Part shown: positions 9,605-21,128 of the stretch, one piece after another
Numbering within the stretch: position 1 is the first letter of the stretch
Layout: each line of letters begins with the position of its first letter
Origin: Acinetobacter calcoaceticus
GTDB lineage: Bacteria > Pseudomonadota > Gammaproteobacteria > Pseudomonadales > Moraxellaceae
Assembly: GCF_016508255.1 (NCBI RefSeq)
Contig: NZ_JADVKT010000005.1
Location: forward strand, 1-64,000
Reading direction: 5' to 3'
Length of the DNA: 64,000 bases
Notes under the pieces: model-generated
The model's input: the letters and a program-made list of their open reading frames with translations, nothing else
Database searches by the model: none
Told to the model about the DNA's origin: nothing
Translations under genes and position numbers: made by a program

Positions 9605-9892
9605 TTAAGCAAACTTTGCTAGTACTTCTAAAAATGGTGCCGATTGACGCGGAAATTTGGTAATCACATCATGGATGCTTTGGCCTTCAGGGTCTTTGGC
9701 ATTAATATCGCGTCCATCCGCAATAAATTGAGTCAAAAGACGTTCATAGTCTGTTGGACGCATATGTTTGAATGCATGGTAGAGCACATGAAAATCTGCG
9801 TTCACACCCGCTGGCGGAAGTTGGTTGAGGTAGGCAAAAACACGCTCATCGGACCATTCTTCATTGAAAGTTGCTGGCTGTGATAATGCCAT
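9605..9892 (-). CDS. Small conserved protein, PA4642-like
   Basis: A 95-residue soluble protein that I recognise only as resembling the uncharacterised PA4642 family of pseudomonads and Acinetobacter. It contains FNEEWSDERVFAYLNQLPPAGVNADFHVL-type sequence at the N-terminus. A later stretch (GRDINAKDPEGQSIHDVI) reads like one ankyrin-type turn. There is no signal peptide or membrane span. AGGAGA lies just upstream of ATG 9892. It follows minE on the same strand, but a strong terminator (9909–9943) separates them. Function unknown. Confidence 0.7.
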   Translation of the reverse strand: MALSQPATFNEEWSDERVFAYLNQLPPAGVNADFHVLYHAFKHMRPTDYERLLTQFIADGRDINAKDPEGQSIHDVITKFPRQSAPFLEVLAKFA

Positions 9893-9908
9893 GACAATCT
9901 CCTCAGTT

Positions 9909-9943
9909 TTAAAAAAGGCAAAATAACTTGCGTTATTTTGCCT
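9909..9943 (-). terminator. Intrinsic terminator of minCDE
   Basis: Perfect 11-base stem GGCAAAATAAC / GTTATTTTGCC with loop TTGC; on the minus strand it is followed by six Ts. It lies 34 bases beyond the minE stop. Confidence 0.92.
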
Positions 9944-9976
9944 TGATTCTGTTTTATTGAATAGTCAGAAATAGAA

Positions 9977-10249
9977 TTATCGTTCTTCAGGTAAATTGAT
10001 ATTCATTTCTAACATTTCGATATTGGCTTCAGAGCGAACTTGCATTTGGATATGCTGTTCACCTACACCACTTACATAACGACTAACCACTTGCATGATT
10101 TCTTTCTTCATCTGATCAATCTTATCTTGGCTTAAACGACGGCCTAAACCTTGTTCAGAAGCAACAATAACTTTCAAACGATCTTTGGCAGTTTGAGCAC
10201 TTGATGGCTTTTCGTCACTGCTAAATAATTTACTCCAGAATCCTGCCAT
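9977..10249 (-). CDS. minE: Cell division topological specificity factor MinE
   Basis: The 90-residue product stimulates MinD ATPase and drives Min oscillation. The N-terminal amphipathic, MinD-contact region (AGFWSKLF, AKDRLKVIVASEQG) and the dimerising C-terminal beta region are both recognisable. It starts two bases after the minD stop, and ends the minC–minD–minE transcription unit just before a strong terminator. Confidence 0.96.
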   Translation of the reverse strand: MAGFWSKLFSSDEKPSSAQTAKDRLKVIVASEQGLGRRLSQDKIDQMKKEIMQVVSRYVSGVGEQHIQMQVRSEANIEMLEMNINLPEER

Positions 10250-10251
10250 AA

Positions 10252-11064
10252 CTACGCTCCAAATAGTCGTGCTAACCAGCCTTTAGGTTGAGCTGTGATG
10301 TGTCGATAAGGACGGTCTTCGCCAAGAAAGCGTGCAACCAAATCATCATAACCCTGACCAGCTTTAGTTTCTGAGTATAGAATTACTGGCTTACCCTCAT
10401 TTGATGCTTGTAATACACTTGGACATTCTGGAATAACACCTAATGTCGGTACGCGCAAAATATCTTTAGAAATATCATCAATTGTTAGCATTTCCTGACG
10501 GTCAGCACGTTCAGGGTTAAAACGAGTAATACATAAGTGTTTACGTATACGTCCTTCGTTTTGTTCAACTTTTTTGGTTTTGCTATCTAACATACCAATA
10601 ATGCGGTCAGAGTCACGTACTGAAGAGATTTCAGGGTTCGTTACAATGATTGCTTCATCTGCATGATACATGGCTAAAATCGCACCACGTTCAATACCAG
10701 CAGGTGAGTCACAGATAATGTAATCAAACTCTTGAGCTAGCTCATCAATAACACGAGCAACACCTTCGTCGCTCAATGCATCTTTATCACGTGTTTGTGA
10801 AGCCGGCAAAATATAAAGGTTTTCGATATCTTTATCGCGAATAAGGGCTTGCTGCAGACGTGCTTCGTTGTTAATAACATTGACAAAATCATAAACAACA
10901 CGACGCTCACAACCCATAATCAAATCAAGGTTACGTAAGCCTACATCAAAATCAATAACAACAGTTTTATGACCACGAAGGGCTAAACCTGTTGCAAAAG
11001 ATGCGCTCGTTGTAGTTTTACCTACACCACCTTTGCCTGATGTTACGACAACAATTTTGGCCAC
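10252..11064 (-). CDS. minD: Septum site-determining ATPase MinD
   Basis: The 270-residue ParA-type membrane ATPase recruits MinC to the poles. It carries the deviant Walker A KGGVGKTT near the N-terminus, DFDVGLRNLD, and a C-terminal amphipathic membrane-targeting helix (KGWLARLFGA). I place the start at GTG 11064 (read as M-AKIVVV). AGGAG lies eight bases upstream of it, and MinD orthologs begin at this point. An upstream in-frame ATG at 11088 would add eight residues but has only a weak ribosome site, and it would place the good AGGAG inside the coding region. It lies between minC and minE in a standard min operon. Confidence 0.95.
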   Translation of the reverse strand: MAKIVVVTSGKGGVGKTTTSASFATGLALRGHKTVVIDFDVGLRNLDLIMGCERRVVYDFVNVINNEARLQQALIRDKDIENLYILPASQTRDKDALSDEGVARVIDELAQEFDYIICDSPAGIERGAILAMYHADEAIIVTNPEISSVRDSDRIIGMLDSKTKKVEQNEGRIRKHLCITRFNPERADRQEMLTIDDISKDILRVPTLGVIPECPSVLQASNEGKPVILYSETKAGQGYDDLVARFLGEDRPYRHITAQPKGWLARLFGA

Positions 11065-11130
11065 CGAATCCACTCCTATTATGGTCATACACCCTTAAAA
11101 GGGCTGTTTTTTGGTGATTTGCTTAATAAA

Positions 11131-11859
11131 TTAAAGTTCAATCGCTTCAAATTCAAGCTCTTGCTTTTCATTTAAATAAATATGTACTGGCTTTTTTACC
11201 ACATGTTTAGGGATATCATCTGCGACACAATACGTTCCGGCAATGGAAACGAGCTCAGCCTCTAAAGATTGGCAAAAAATGCGTGCAGCTGCGTGCCCGC
11301 CCGCACCAGCAATGACTCTACCACGAACTGTGCCATAAATATGTATATTTCCTGATGCTATCACTTCAGAACCACTATTCATGCCAGCTTTTAAAATAAT
11401 ATCGCCGTTATCTTGTACGAGGGATTGGCCTGTACGCAAAATTTCATCATGATAAGAGGTAATATGAGCAACCGCTATCTTGTTTAGTGGTTTTTTTGTT
11501 TCTGCTGAAGACGAGGCAGGAGCTGTTGCAGGTTTTTCTACAATCGCGACTTGTTCAGTGGTTGCTTTAATGCGTTGTAAGGGCTGATCTGCGGGTAATA
11601 CAGGGAACTGAATAGCACGTGCTTCATCACCTAATATACCGTCGATGACCGCCATAGGTTGTAATCCTAAACTCACCAACAGCTGAATTAAAGCAATCAA
11701 CTCTTGCTCAACAGTACTATCTATAATAACGACAGTTCCTTGATAGGAACCTTCATTTAAAATATTTGATAATTGCTGGCGGATCACATCATGATCATTG
11801 GTGTCGAAGGTTATCCTGCTAAAGTTAACCATTCTGCCGGTAATCCGGATATCAGCCAT
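11131..11859 (-). CDS. minC: Septum site-determining protein MinC
   Basis: The 242-residue product inhibits FtsZ polymerisation. The N-terminal FtsZ-binding domain spans about 1–105. An Ala/Pro/Thr-rich linker follows (about 115–135). The C-terminal beta-helix domain contains the repeated glycine turns that dimerise and bind MinD ([20 protein letters not shown], then [12 protein letters not shown]). It is the first gene of minCDE; its stop is 66 bases before the minD GTG. Confidence 0.95.
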   Translation of the reverse strand: MADIRITGRMVNFSRITFDTNDHDVIRQQLSNILNEGSYQGTVVIIDSTVEQELIALIQLLVSLGLQPMAVIDGILGDEARAIQFPVLPADQPLQRIKATTEQVAIVEKPATAPASSSAETKKPLNKIAVAHITSYHDEILRTGQSLVQDNGDIILKAGMNSGSEVIASGNIHIYGTVRGRVIAGAGGHAAARIFCQSLEAELVSIAGTYCVADDIPKHVVKKPVHIYLNEKQELEFEAIEL

Positions 11860-11980
11860 AAGTCTTCCTTCAAGGCGTTAAAACGAGCTGTAATATCGTT
11901 AAGTTTATTGTAAATAGAGCAAATGCTAGAACAATTTGTGCCAATTCTCTAGCGAGATTCATAAAAAATTAAGTAAATGC

Positions 11981-13027
11981 TTATTCTTTGATTCGATCAT
12001 GCTCCGAAAGCGTTTGTTGCCACTGTTTGACTTTAACTTGTTTGCGAATTGCTTCAAGGCTTTCGAATACGACAGATTCAACAAGTTGCTCAAGCTGACG
12101 ATTATTAATATTCACGTTACTGATCTTTTCTGAAATTAATTGATAAGTTGCATTGGGTTGTTCTTTTGATCCTTCAATTAAAGGTTCGATTAAACCGGCA
12201 CTAATATTTTCACCGAGTCTTTGACCAATACTTTGAATTTGCTGTTCAATACGTCCACCTACAAGGGGGATCAATCTTAATAACTGGGTTAGCTCAGGTG
12301 TATCTTCTATTGCTTGATCAACAATCTGTCCAACACCTTTTGTGATTATTGGTTTTTGTTCTTTTAAAGCAGTCGCTAAAGACTCTTGTAATATAGAGGT
12401 GAGGGTAAGTGTAAATTGCTCGCGATGGTGATTAATTAGCTCGTGAATAATTTGTTTATGTGTTGAACTGGTTTGAAGCTCACTTCGAATACCATCAATC
12501 ACCGTAATAACAACACGGTCAGATAGTTCTTCCATAATTACACGGTAGTAGAATAGACCATTTTTTCTCCAGCTTTCAGGAATAATCGGATAGCCTAATT
12601 CGTATAGACGGTATGCGATAATACCAGCGCGAAATAAACGTAAAAAACGCAATTGTGGAATGATGGCTAAGATTTCATATCCATGAATGAAGGGGAAGAA
12701 AAACCAACGTTTATGGTGTTTGTAAACAATAGAAATACCCCAACGGACAACAAATTCGGTAATTAAAAAAGCAATGAACCAAGCTTCAGTCGTAATCACC
12801 CAAGGGTGTAAGTAGGTTTTATAAAAGATGAGTACTTGGGGCAAGTGAATATGTTCAAAAAACCATGCCCCAATACTGCTCATTAAAAAGAAATTTGCTG
12901 CAAGACAGAACAGATTGAAAATAATGATAAACACCATAAAGATGTCATAAATCAAAAACAGCTTAAAAGAAACGCTGCTTGAGTTGATATGGTGATATTT
13001 TGCTTGTTTTCCGGCACTGTTTTGCAT
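11981..13027 (-). CDS. Unrecognised membrane protein with four N-terminal spans and an Arg-bearing helix
   Basis: A 348-residue protein I do not recognise. About four hydrophobic segments occur in the first ~150 residues (near 24–48, 70–100, 98–115 and 125–142). The last is LRFLRLFRAG, with Arg residues at three-residue spacing reminiscent of a voltage-sensor S4 helix. No pore-loop motif follows. The remaining ~200 residues are helical and soluble, with Gln/Glu-rich repeats (LTLTSILQESLATALKEQ, then VESVVFESLEAIRKQ). It starts 14 bases after the acyltransferase stop on the same strand, so the two are probably co-transcribed. Function unknown; ion-transporter-like is only a shape resemblance. 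Confidence 0.75.
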   Translation of the reverse strand: MQNSAGKQAKYHHINSSSVSFKLFLIYDIFMVFIIIFNLFCLAANFFLMSSIGAWFFEHIHLPQVLIFYKTYLHPWVITTEAWFIAFLITEFVVRWGISIVYKHHKRWFFFPFIHGYEILAIIPQLRFLRLFRAGIIAYRLYELGYPIIPESWRKNGLFYYRVIMEELSDRVVITVIDGIRSELQTSSTHKQIIHELINHHREQFTLTLTSILQESLATALKEQKPIITKGVGQIVDQAIEDTPELTQLLRLIPLVGGRIEQQIQSIGQRLGENISAGLIEPLIEGSKEQPNATYQLISEKISNVNINNRQLEQLVESVVFESLEAIRKQVKVKQWQQTLSEHDRIKE

Positions 13028-13041
13028 GGTTATAAATGCTT

Positions 13042-13968
13042 TTAATGAGTTGAAGTAGTATATCGAGCTTTCATTTGTTCGATGAGTTGATCTTTTTCAG
13101 TCCAGAGTTCATGCACCCATTGTTGAAAGCGTTCACGGTAAACTGGGTCATCTTCATAATTCCCGCCGAGTACCCAAGCCGGTATTTCAAGTTTACGGAG
13201 ATTTACCGCAATTTGTGAAACATCACCTAACCAAAAATCACCATAATCTGGCACACCGTCAGGATAAACAATAGTCATATCAACCAAAGCATCAATTTTG
13301 TCACCCAAGATATTTAATGCAAGTGCTAAACCACCCGCTTTAGGTTTGAGTAAATGTTTATAGGGAGATTTCTGTTGATCATGTTTTTCTTGAGTAAAAC
13401 GGGTACCTTCCAAATAGTTTAATAATGTAAAAGGTTGGCTTAAAAGCTGCTCGCAGGCTTTGCGCGCTTCCATCATGTCTCGGTCTTTGAGTTCTGGGTT
13501 TTTCGCGATTTGCTCTTTGGTATGACGCTTCATCATTGGGAAGCCTAAAATTTTAAAGGCTTGACCAACGAAAGGAATAAAAATGAGTTCCCATTTGGTA
13601 AAAAAGCGGGTGAGGGGCATTCGGGTTAATCCAAAATACTGGTTTACAGTAGTATCAACCCAACTTTGATGGTTACATGTCATTAAGTAACGACCTTGCA
13701 TACTCAAATCAAGATCTTCATCGATCGTAATGTCCCATTTTAAATTAGGTAAAACATGATCAATGAGCCAGTTATTGACAGCAAGCCAGCTGTTTGTAAT
13801 CTGAATATTGGTTTCATCAATTTTAGAGGATTTATTTAATAACTTAGTCAAACCTAAAGCCAATACAGGTGGTCCATGAAAAAAAGTACTACCTGTGATG
13901 ACTGTACCTACAGTGAGTCCACGTGTAATTTTTTTTAGCGCAGATTGCTTATTGGGTGCAGTTGACAT
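13042..13968 (-). CDS. PlsC-like 1-acyl-glycerol-3-phosphate-type acyltransferase
   Basis: The 308-residue product carries the PlsC acyltransferase hallmarks: motif I NHQSWVD (HX4D catalytic pair) near residue 98 and motif III LEGTR near residue 194. This resembles the YihG/YihF-like branch of lysophospholipid acyltransferases at the inner membrane. An N-terminal hydrophobic segment (TVGTVITGSTFFHGPPVLALGL, about 18–39, quoted in part) may anchor it. It lies directly upstream of the membrane protein at 11981, with 14 bases between, suggesting an operon. Exact acyl acceptor unknown. Confidence 0.85.
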   Translation of the reverse strand: MSTAPNKQSALKKITRGLTVGTVITGSTFFHGPPVLALGLTKLLNKSSKIDETNIQITNSWLAVNNWLIDHVLPNLKWDITIDEDLDLSMQGRYLMTCNHQSWVDTTVNQYFGLTRMPLTRFFTKWELIFIPFVGQAFKILGFPMMKRHTKEQIAKNPELKDRDMMEARKACEQLLSQPFTLLNYLEGTRFTQEKHDQQKSPYKHLLKPKAGGLALALNILGDKIDALVDMTIVYPDGVPDYGDFWLGDVSQIAVNLRKLEIPAWVLGGNYEDDPVYRERFQQWVHELWTEKDQLIEQMKARYTTSTH

Positions 13969-14214
13969 ATAAATGACCCCGAATATCTAAAATCCATAGA
14001 AAGTTGTTCAACTATAACTATCGTGAAATGAAATACAACGGTATCTTAGATAACAATGAAGAAATTGTGATGAGTGAGCGCCTTAAAGTGCATCAAAATA
14101 TTACAAAAAACTAACTAAACTGTTTATTATTAACAAAATATCAATGTTTTATACTTCCTTTTTGTTTCATTATTCATCCAGACAACAAAACACACAAATG
14201 TGAGGAGGCATGCA

Positions 14215-14871
14215 ATGCGTGCATTAGCGATTTCAACACTAATCGGGGCTGGTTTGGTTCTTTCTGGTTGCCAAACTACAGGGAATGGCGGCAACGGTTT
14301 TGAATATGACAAAACAGCAGTAGGCGCAGTACTTGGTACAGCATTAGGTTACGGTATTTCTAAAGGTATTGGTAACGGTAGTAGCGCTCAGAATAACCGT
14401 GCAATGGCAATCGGTGCAGTTCTTGGTGGTGCTGGTGGTTTATATCTTGACAATAAAGAGAAAAAATTACGTCAACAAATGGCGGGTACTGGCGTAAACG
14501 TTGGCCGTAACCCAGATGGTTCTGTTCAATTGATTATGCCTGGTAGCATTACTTTTGATACAAACAAATCAAACATCAAGCCAAACTTCTACGCAACTTT
14601 AAACAAAGTTGCTCAAACTTTGGCTGAAGATAACAAGAGCGCAATTCTTGTAACAGGTTATACTGATAACACTGGTAATGATTCAATCAACATTCCATTA
14701 TCACAAGCACGCGCTCAATCAGTACGTAGTTATTTAGCAAGCCAAGGCGTATCTGCTGGCCGTATCGACGCGCAAGGCTATGGTTCATCTAACCCAATCG
14801 CAGACAACAGTACTGCAGCTGGTAAAGAACAAAACCGTCGTGTAGAAATCAGCATCTATGCAAAACAATAA
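14215..14871 (+). CDS. OmpA-family outer-membrane lipoprotein with glycine-zipper region
   Basis: The 218-residue lipoprotein has signal peptide MRALAISTLIGAGLVLSGC, with a lipobox ending at Cys19. A Gly/Ala-rich glycine-zipper segment follows (about 35–80), then a peptidoglycan-binding OmpA_C domain (about 105–215). The latter includes ITFDTNKSNIKP, TGYTDNTGND, and the QARAQSVRSYL and GKEQNRRVEI motifs. This architecture resembles YiaD/YfiB-type proteins that tether the outer membrane to peptidoglycan. ATG 14215 was preferred because AGGAGG (14203–14208) lies six bases upstream; an in-frame GTG at 14200 precedes that site. Confidence 0.9.
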   Translation: MRALAISTLIGAGLVLSGCQTTGNGGNGFEYDKTAVGAVLGTALGYGISKGIGNGSSAQNNRAMAIGAVLGGAGGLYLDNKEKKLRQQMAGTGVNVGRNPDGSVQLIMPGSITFDTNKSNIKPNFYATLNKVAQTLAEDNKSAILVTGYTDNTGNDSINIPLSQARAQSVRSYLASQGVSAGRIDAQGYGSSNPIADNSTAAGKEQNRRVEISIYAKQ

Positions 14872-14888
14872 GATTTAAATTATTGTAT

Positions 14889-14916
14889 TAAAAGCCACCT
14901 TCGGGTGGTTTTTTTA
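14889..14916 (+). terminator. Intrinsic terminator after OmpA-type lipoprotein
   Basis: AAAGCCACC-TTCG-GGTGGTTTTT hairpin (one G·U pair) with a T tract, 18 bases after the stop. Confidence 0.9.
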
Positions 14917-15064
14917 TGGGCTTTGAATAATAAACAACCACGACAAGCTGCGGCGCATAAATTGCATTATTAGACATCATTTATACATATCCGTAGATTT
15001 ACTATTGGGATTCTAAAACAGAGATGACTATAATCATGCTCGAAAAATTAAGAGGTAATACACG

Positions 15065-17104
15065 ATGTCATCTGCCAGTCAATTGAACAACAAGCAAGAA
15101 GAAGCCATGAAATATACTCAAGGCCCTCTATTGGTGCTTGCTGGTGCTGGTTCAGGCAAAACATCGGTAATTACTCGTAAGATTGCTTATTTGGTGCAGC
15201 AATGCCGTATTCCGGCGCATCGTATAACTGCGATGACCTTTACAAATAAAGCTGCACGTGAAATGAAAGAGCGTGTGTCCAAGCTTTTATCACGTGAAGA
15301 ATCAAAAGGTTTATCAGTCTCTACTTTCCATACTTTTGGTTTAAATCTTTTACGTTTAGAACTTAAGAATTTACCTTTAAAAGCTAATTTTTCGATTTTA
15401 GATGCAGACGACTGTAAACGTATTTTGATGGATTTGATGCATCGTGATAATTTGTCGGGTGCAGAAAGCAAAGAATTAATTGCCAAGGCAATGAAGAAAA
15501 TTTCAGATTGGAAAAATGATCTGATCGTGCCAGAGCAAGCGCATTCAACATGTGAAACGCCTGAAGACGTACAATTTGCCCATCTTTACCAACTTTATGA
15601 ACGTAATTTACGTGCCTACAATGCAGTCGATTTTGATGACCTAATTGTTATGCCAACACGTTTACTACAAGAAAATGCAGAAGTACGTGATAAATGGCAA
15701 AACCGTGTTCGCTATTTATTGGTCGATGAATATCAAGATACCAACACGGCTCAGTATATTTTAGTCAAACTTTTAGTTGGAGTAATGGGGCAGTTTACGG
15801 CGGTAGGTGACGATGACCAGTCGATCTACGCATGGCGTGGAGCCAAGCCTGAAAATATGGCTTTGCTGAAACAGGACTTTCCAAATTTACATATTATTAA
15901 ACTTGAACAGAACTATCGTTCGACTAGCCGTATTTTAAAAGCAGCGAACTGTGTCATTCAAAATAATCCGCATATTTTTGATAAAAAGTTGTGGAGTGAT
16001 AAAGGGCATGGTGAAGTCATCAGAATTATTACTTGTCGTAATGATGATGATGAAGCAGAGCGCGTAGTAAAAGACTTACTTACTCATAAGCTCATGAATG
16101 GTAAAAACTGGAAAGATTATGCAGTTTTATACCGTGGTAACTTTCAGGCTCGTGTATTAGAAACACAGCTTCGCCAAATGCAGATTCCGTACAAATTATC
16201 TGGTGGTACTTCATTCTTCGCTCGTGCAGAAATTAAAGATGTGATGAGTTATTTGCGTCTTATTATTAACCCTGAAGATGACAGTGCTTTCTTGCGTATT
16301 ATTAATACCCCTAAACGTGCAATCGGACCGGTTACTCTAGAGAAGTTAGGTTTATTCTCACAAGAAAATAATCTGTCTTTACTTGGTGCTTCTGCTGACC
16401 AGCGTTTAAGTATGGTGCTACCTAAAAAGGCAGAAACTCAACTGCATGAGTTTGCCGACTTTATCGCGACGTTTACTCGTGAGTTGTTAGAAGATGATGA
16501 ACCTGTGCCTAAAGTTCGTCAAATGATGAACGAAGCGGGCTATATGGATTACGTTCGTGAGCAGTCAGCAACCCCTGCACAAGAGAAAAGTAAATTCGAT
16601 AACATCGAAAATTTATTTACCAGTATTCAAAATCTGATTAATCGTGCAGAAGATGTGGATGAAAAGAACATTGAAAGTGTCATTCGAAAGCTGGTTCTGC
16701 TTGATCTGTTAGAGCAGCAACAGGAAGAAGAAGATACAGACAAAGTTAACTTACTTACTCTGCATGCGGCAAAAGGTTTGGAATTCCCATATGTGTACAT
16801 TATGGGTCTTGAAGAAGAATTATTGCCTCATAAAAACTCAATTGCAGCAGAAACGATTGAGGAAGAGCGCCGTCTCATGTACGTGGGAATTACCCGCGCC
16901 CGCCAAGGGTTAACGTTGACTCTGGCTGAGCAGCGTAAAAATGGTGGACAGATGAAACAGATGACCCCAAGCCGTTTTCTTGATGAGCTTCCGCAAGATG
17001 AGCTCGAATGGTTAGGGCGTAAAAAGAAAATTGCAGCAAATGTTGACCCTAAAGAACAGGCTCAACAATATTTGGCAAATTTGAAAGCTTTATTAAAGCG
17101 TTAA
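15065..17104 (+). CDS. rep: ATP-dependent DNA helicase Rep
   Basis: The 679-residue SF1A 3'-5' helicase matches the Rep subgroup in length and motifs. These are Q motif LNNKQEEAM, Walker A AGAGSGKTS (about 27–35), motif II VDEYQDTN, motif III DDDQSIYAWRGA, motif IV EQNYRS, motif V LTLHAAKGLEF, and motif VI VGITRARQ. Rep assists replication forks past protein roadblocks. UvrD is usually longer, which favours Rep. It sits 24 bases upstream of dut and is possibly co-transcribed with it. Confidence 0.93.
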   Translation: MSSASQLNNKQEEAMKYTQGPLLVLAGAGSGKTSVITRKIAYLVQQCRIPAHRITAMTFTNKAAREMKERVSKLLSREESKGLSVSTFHTFGLNLLRLELKNLPLKANFSILDADDCKRILMDLMHRDNLSGAESKELIAKAMKKISDWKNDLIVPEQAHSTCETPEDVQFAHLYQLYERNLRAYNAVDFDDLIVMPTRLLQENAEVRDKWQNRVRYLLVDEYQDTNTAQYILVKLLVGVMGQFTAVGDDDQSIYAWRGAKPENMALLKQDFPNLHIIKLEQNYRSTSRILKAANCVIQNNPHIFDKKLWSDKGHGEVIRIITCRNDDDEAERVVKDLLTHKLMNGKNWKDYAVLYRGNFQARVLETQLRQMQIPYKLSGGTSFFARAEIKDVMSYLRLIINPEDDSAFLRIINTPKRAIGPVTLEKLGLFSQENNLSLLGASADQRLSMVLPKKAETQLHEFADFIATFTRELLEDDEPVPKVRQMMNEAGYMDYVREQSATPAQEKSKFDNIENLFTSIQNLINRAEDVDEKNIESVIRKLVLLDLLEQQQEEEDTDKVNLLTLHAAKGLEFPYVYIMGLEEELLPHKNSIAAETIEEERRLMYVGITRARQGLTLTLAEQRKNGGQMKQMTPSRFLDELPQDELEWLGRKKKIAANVDPKEQAQQYLANLKALLKR

Positions 17105-17128
17105 TTTTTTTAATTTTTAGGAAATCCC

Positions 17129-17581
17129 ATGAAAGTTCAAGTTAAATTGCTCGATCCGCGTTTAGGTAAAGAGTGGCCTTTACCTTCATATGCAACAGCA
17201 GGTTCAGCGGGTTTAGATTTACGTGCCTGTTTAGATGAAGCAATTGATATTGAACCAGGACAAACTGTTTTAGTTAAAACAGGTATGGCAATTTATATTC
17301 ATGATGTAAATTTTGCTGGTTTAATTTTACCGCGTTCAGGTTTAGGCCATAAACACGGCATTGTGCTTGGCAATTTAGTTGGTTTGATTGATTCGGATTA
17401 TCAAGGTGAATTGATGGTTTCGGTTTGGAACCGTGGTCAAACGACATTCCGTTTAGAACCAGGTGAGCGCTTGGCTCAATATGTTCTAGTGCCCGTAGTG
17501 CAGGCTGAATTTGAGCAAGTGGAAGAGTTTGAAGAAACTTTACGTGGAGCAGGTGGCTTTGGTCACACTGGGAAACAATAA
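17129..17581 (+). CDS. dut: Deoxyuridine 5'-triphosphate nucleotidohydrolase (dUTPase)
   Basis: The 150-residue trimeric dUTPase hydrolyses dUTP to dUMP and pyrophosphate. All five family motifs are seen: [45 protein letters not shown] and the C-terminal [10 protein letters not shown], the P-loop-like arm that closes over the substrate. TTTTTAGGAAA provides the ribosome site. The dut–algC–argB order is also found in Pseudomonas. A terminator follows, so algC and argB form a separate unit. Confidence 0.96.
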   Translation: MKVQVKLLDPRLGKEWPLPSYATAGSAGLDLRACLDEAIDIEPGQTVLVKTGMAIYIHDVNFAGLILPRSGLGHKHGIVLGNLVGLIDSDYQGELMVSVWNRGQTTFRLEPGERLAQYVLVPVVQAEFEQVEEFEETLRGAGGFGHTGKQ

Positions 17582-17601
17582 TTTACTTATAAAAAATAAT
17601 G

Positions 17602-17636
17602 AAAAGAAACGCCTGATTTACAGGTGTTTCTTTTTA
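17602..17636 (+). terminator. Intrinsic terminator of rep–dut
   Basis: AAAAGAAACGCCTG / CAGGTGTTTCTTTT hairpin (with one G·U pair) with a terminal T run, 21 bases beyond the dut stop. Confidence 0.88.
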
Positions 17637-17778
17637 TGCCTTGAATGTTACAATGAATTATATTACAAAACGCTTTACTCATATTCTTTTAATTTTTTTA
17701 GCAAACACCTTTTTCAAATTTTGAATAATCTATGTTTTTTGCGATAGATCAGATTGATCTTTAAATAGAAGATACGCT

Positions 17779-20120
<2,342 letters not shown>

Positions 20121-20136
20121 ATTTAGTGTTTTTATT

Positions 20137-20164
20137 AAAAGATCACGCTAAGTGGTCTTTTTTT
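20137..20164 (+). terminator. Intrinsic terminator of algC–argB
   Basis: AAAAGATCAC / GTGGTCTTTT hairpin (G·U tolerated) with loop GCTAA and a T run. Confidence 0.88.
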
Positions 20165-20238
20165 ATATCATTTAATTTTGGTCATTTTTTTGTCATGAGC
20201 TTTGACTAGTGTAGGGGGTGTCACTAGGAGCGTTCATT

Positions 20239-21021
20239 ATGCTGGAAAAACTTAATCAATATCGCCAAACCTGGACTTTACCTTTAAATCGTCATAAAGC
20301 AATAAATCAGACACAATTTCGTTTTGAATGGGTTGATAATTTAAAAGAATTACAAGATGTACAACGGTTTCGTGCACAGCAATTTAGCCAACAATTTGGA
20401 ATTCATTTTGAAGATAATTTAGACCAAGATATTTATGATTTTGGTTGTGAGCATGCGGTCCTACGTGAAAAGTGGACTGGAGAAATTGTGGCATATACTC
20501 GCCTTAAACTGTTCCAAGGTCATGAGATTGCACAAAGCTACAGCGCACATGAGTTTGATATTGTTCCTCAGTTATCACACCTTCCGAATGTGTTAGAAAT
20601 AGGACGTACCTGTGTGCATCCACGCTTTCGTAATGGTAAGGCTCTTTCAACGCTTTGGATGAATCTTGCACCTAAAGTGTTGTGGTCAATGCGTGCTAAA
20701 TATTTGATGGGCTGTGTCAGTATTCATTTGCAAGATAATTTGGCTAGAGCGTACTACACGCATCGCCAGATTCAGCAATTATCTGAAAGCAAAACAATTG
20801 ATATTCTTTCAAAAAAAATCTATGAACCTGAATATCCTGAGTTTAGTTTTCCACAAGATGAGCGTATGCCAAAACTGTTTCAAATGTATTTGAGTATGCA
20901 GTCAAAACTATCGAAACAGGCATTTTTTGATGAAAAGTTTAACTGTCTGGATTATTTTGTATTTCTGGAAGTGAATAAAGTGGCGACTTCATTTGTTATG
21001 AATAAAATGGGTCAGCGTTAA
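20239..21021 (+). CDS. olsB: OlsB-like N-acyltransferase (ornithine/aminolipid synthesis)
   Basis: The 260-residue GNAT-fold protein resembles OlsB, which N-acylates ornithine from acyl-ACP to make lyso-ornithine lipid. Conserved features are FRAQQF near residue 47, AVLREKWTGEIVAYTRL, and LEIGRTCVHPRFRNGKAL, the expected cofactor-binding region. ATG 20239 was chosen because AGGAG (20226–20230) lies eight bases upstream; an in-frame GTG at 20218 precedes that site. OlsB-dependent aminolipids have been described in Acinetobacter. No olsA-type gene is adjacent. The gene appears monocistronic. The alternative is an uncharacterised hemolysin-like GNAT. Confidence 0.72.
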   Translation: MLEKLNQYRQTWTLPLNRHKAINQTQFRFEWVDNLKELQDVQRFRAQQFSQQFGIHFEDNLDQDIYDFGCEHAVLREKWTGEIVAYTRLKLFQGHEIAQSYSAHEFDIVPQLSHLPNVLEIGRTCVHPRFRNGKALSTLWMNLAPKVLWSMRAKYLMGCVSIHLQDNLARAYYTHRQIQQLSESKTIDILSKKIYEPEYPEFSFPQDERMPKLFQMYLSMQSKLSKQAFFDEKFNCLDYFVFLEVNKVATSFVMNKMGQR

Positions 21022-21128
21022 TCATATGTCCTATTTTCTAGTAGCCAGCACATATTGAGATTTGCAAGCGATTTTACTCTCATGCACAATAGAGCAGATG
21101 GGGTAATTAGAAGTAGTTTAAAAGCGAT

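Noticed and set aside
17511..17747. Short frame overlapping the end of dut and its terminator
   Set aside because: It runs through a strong terminator hairpin and shows no family resemblance.
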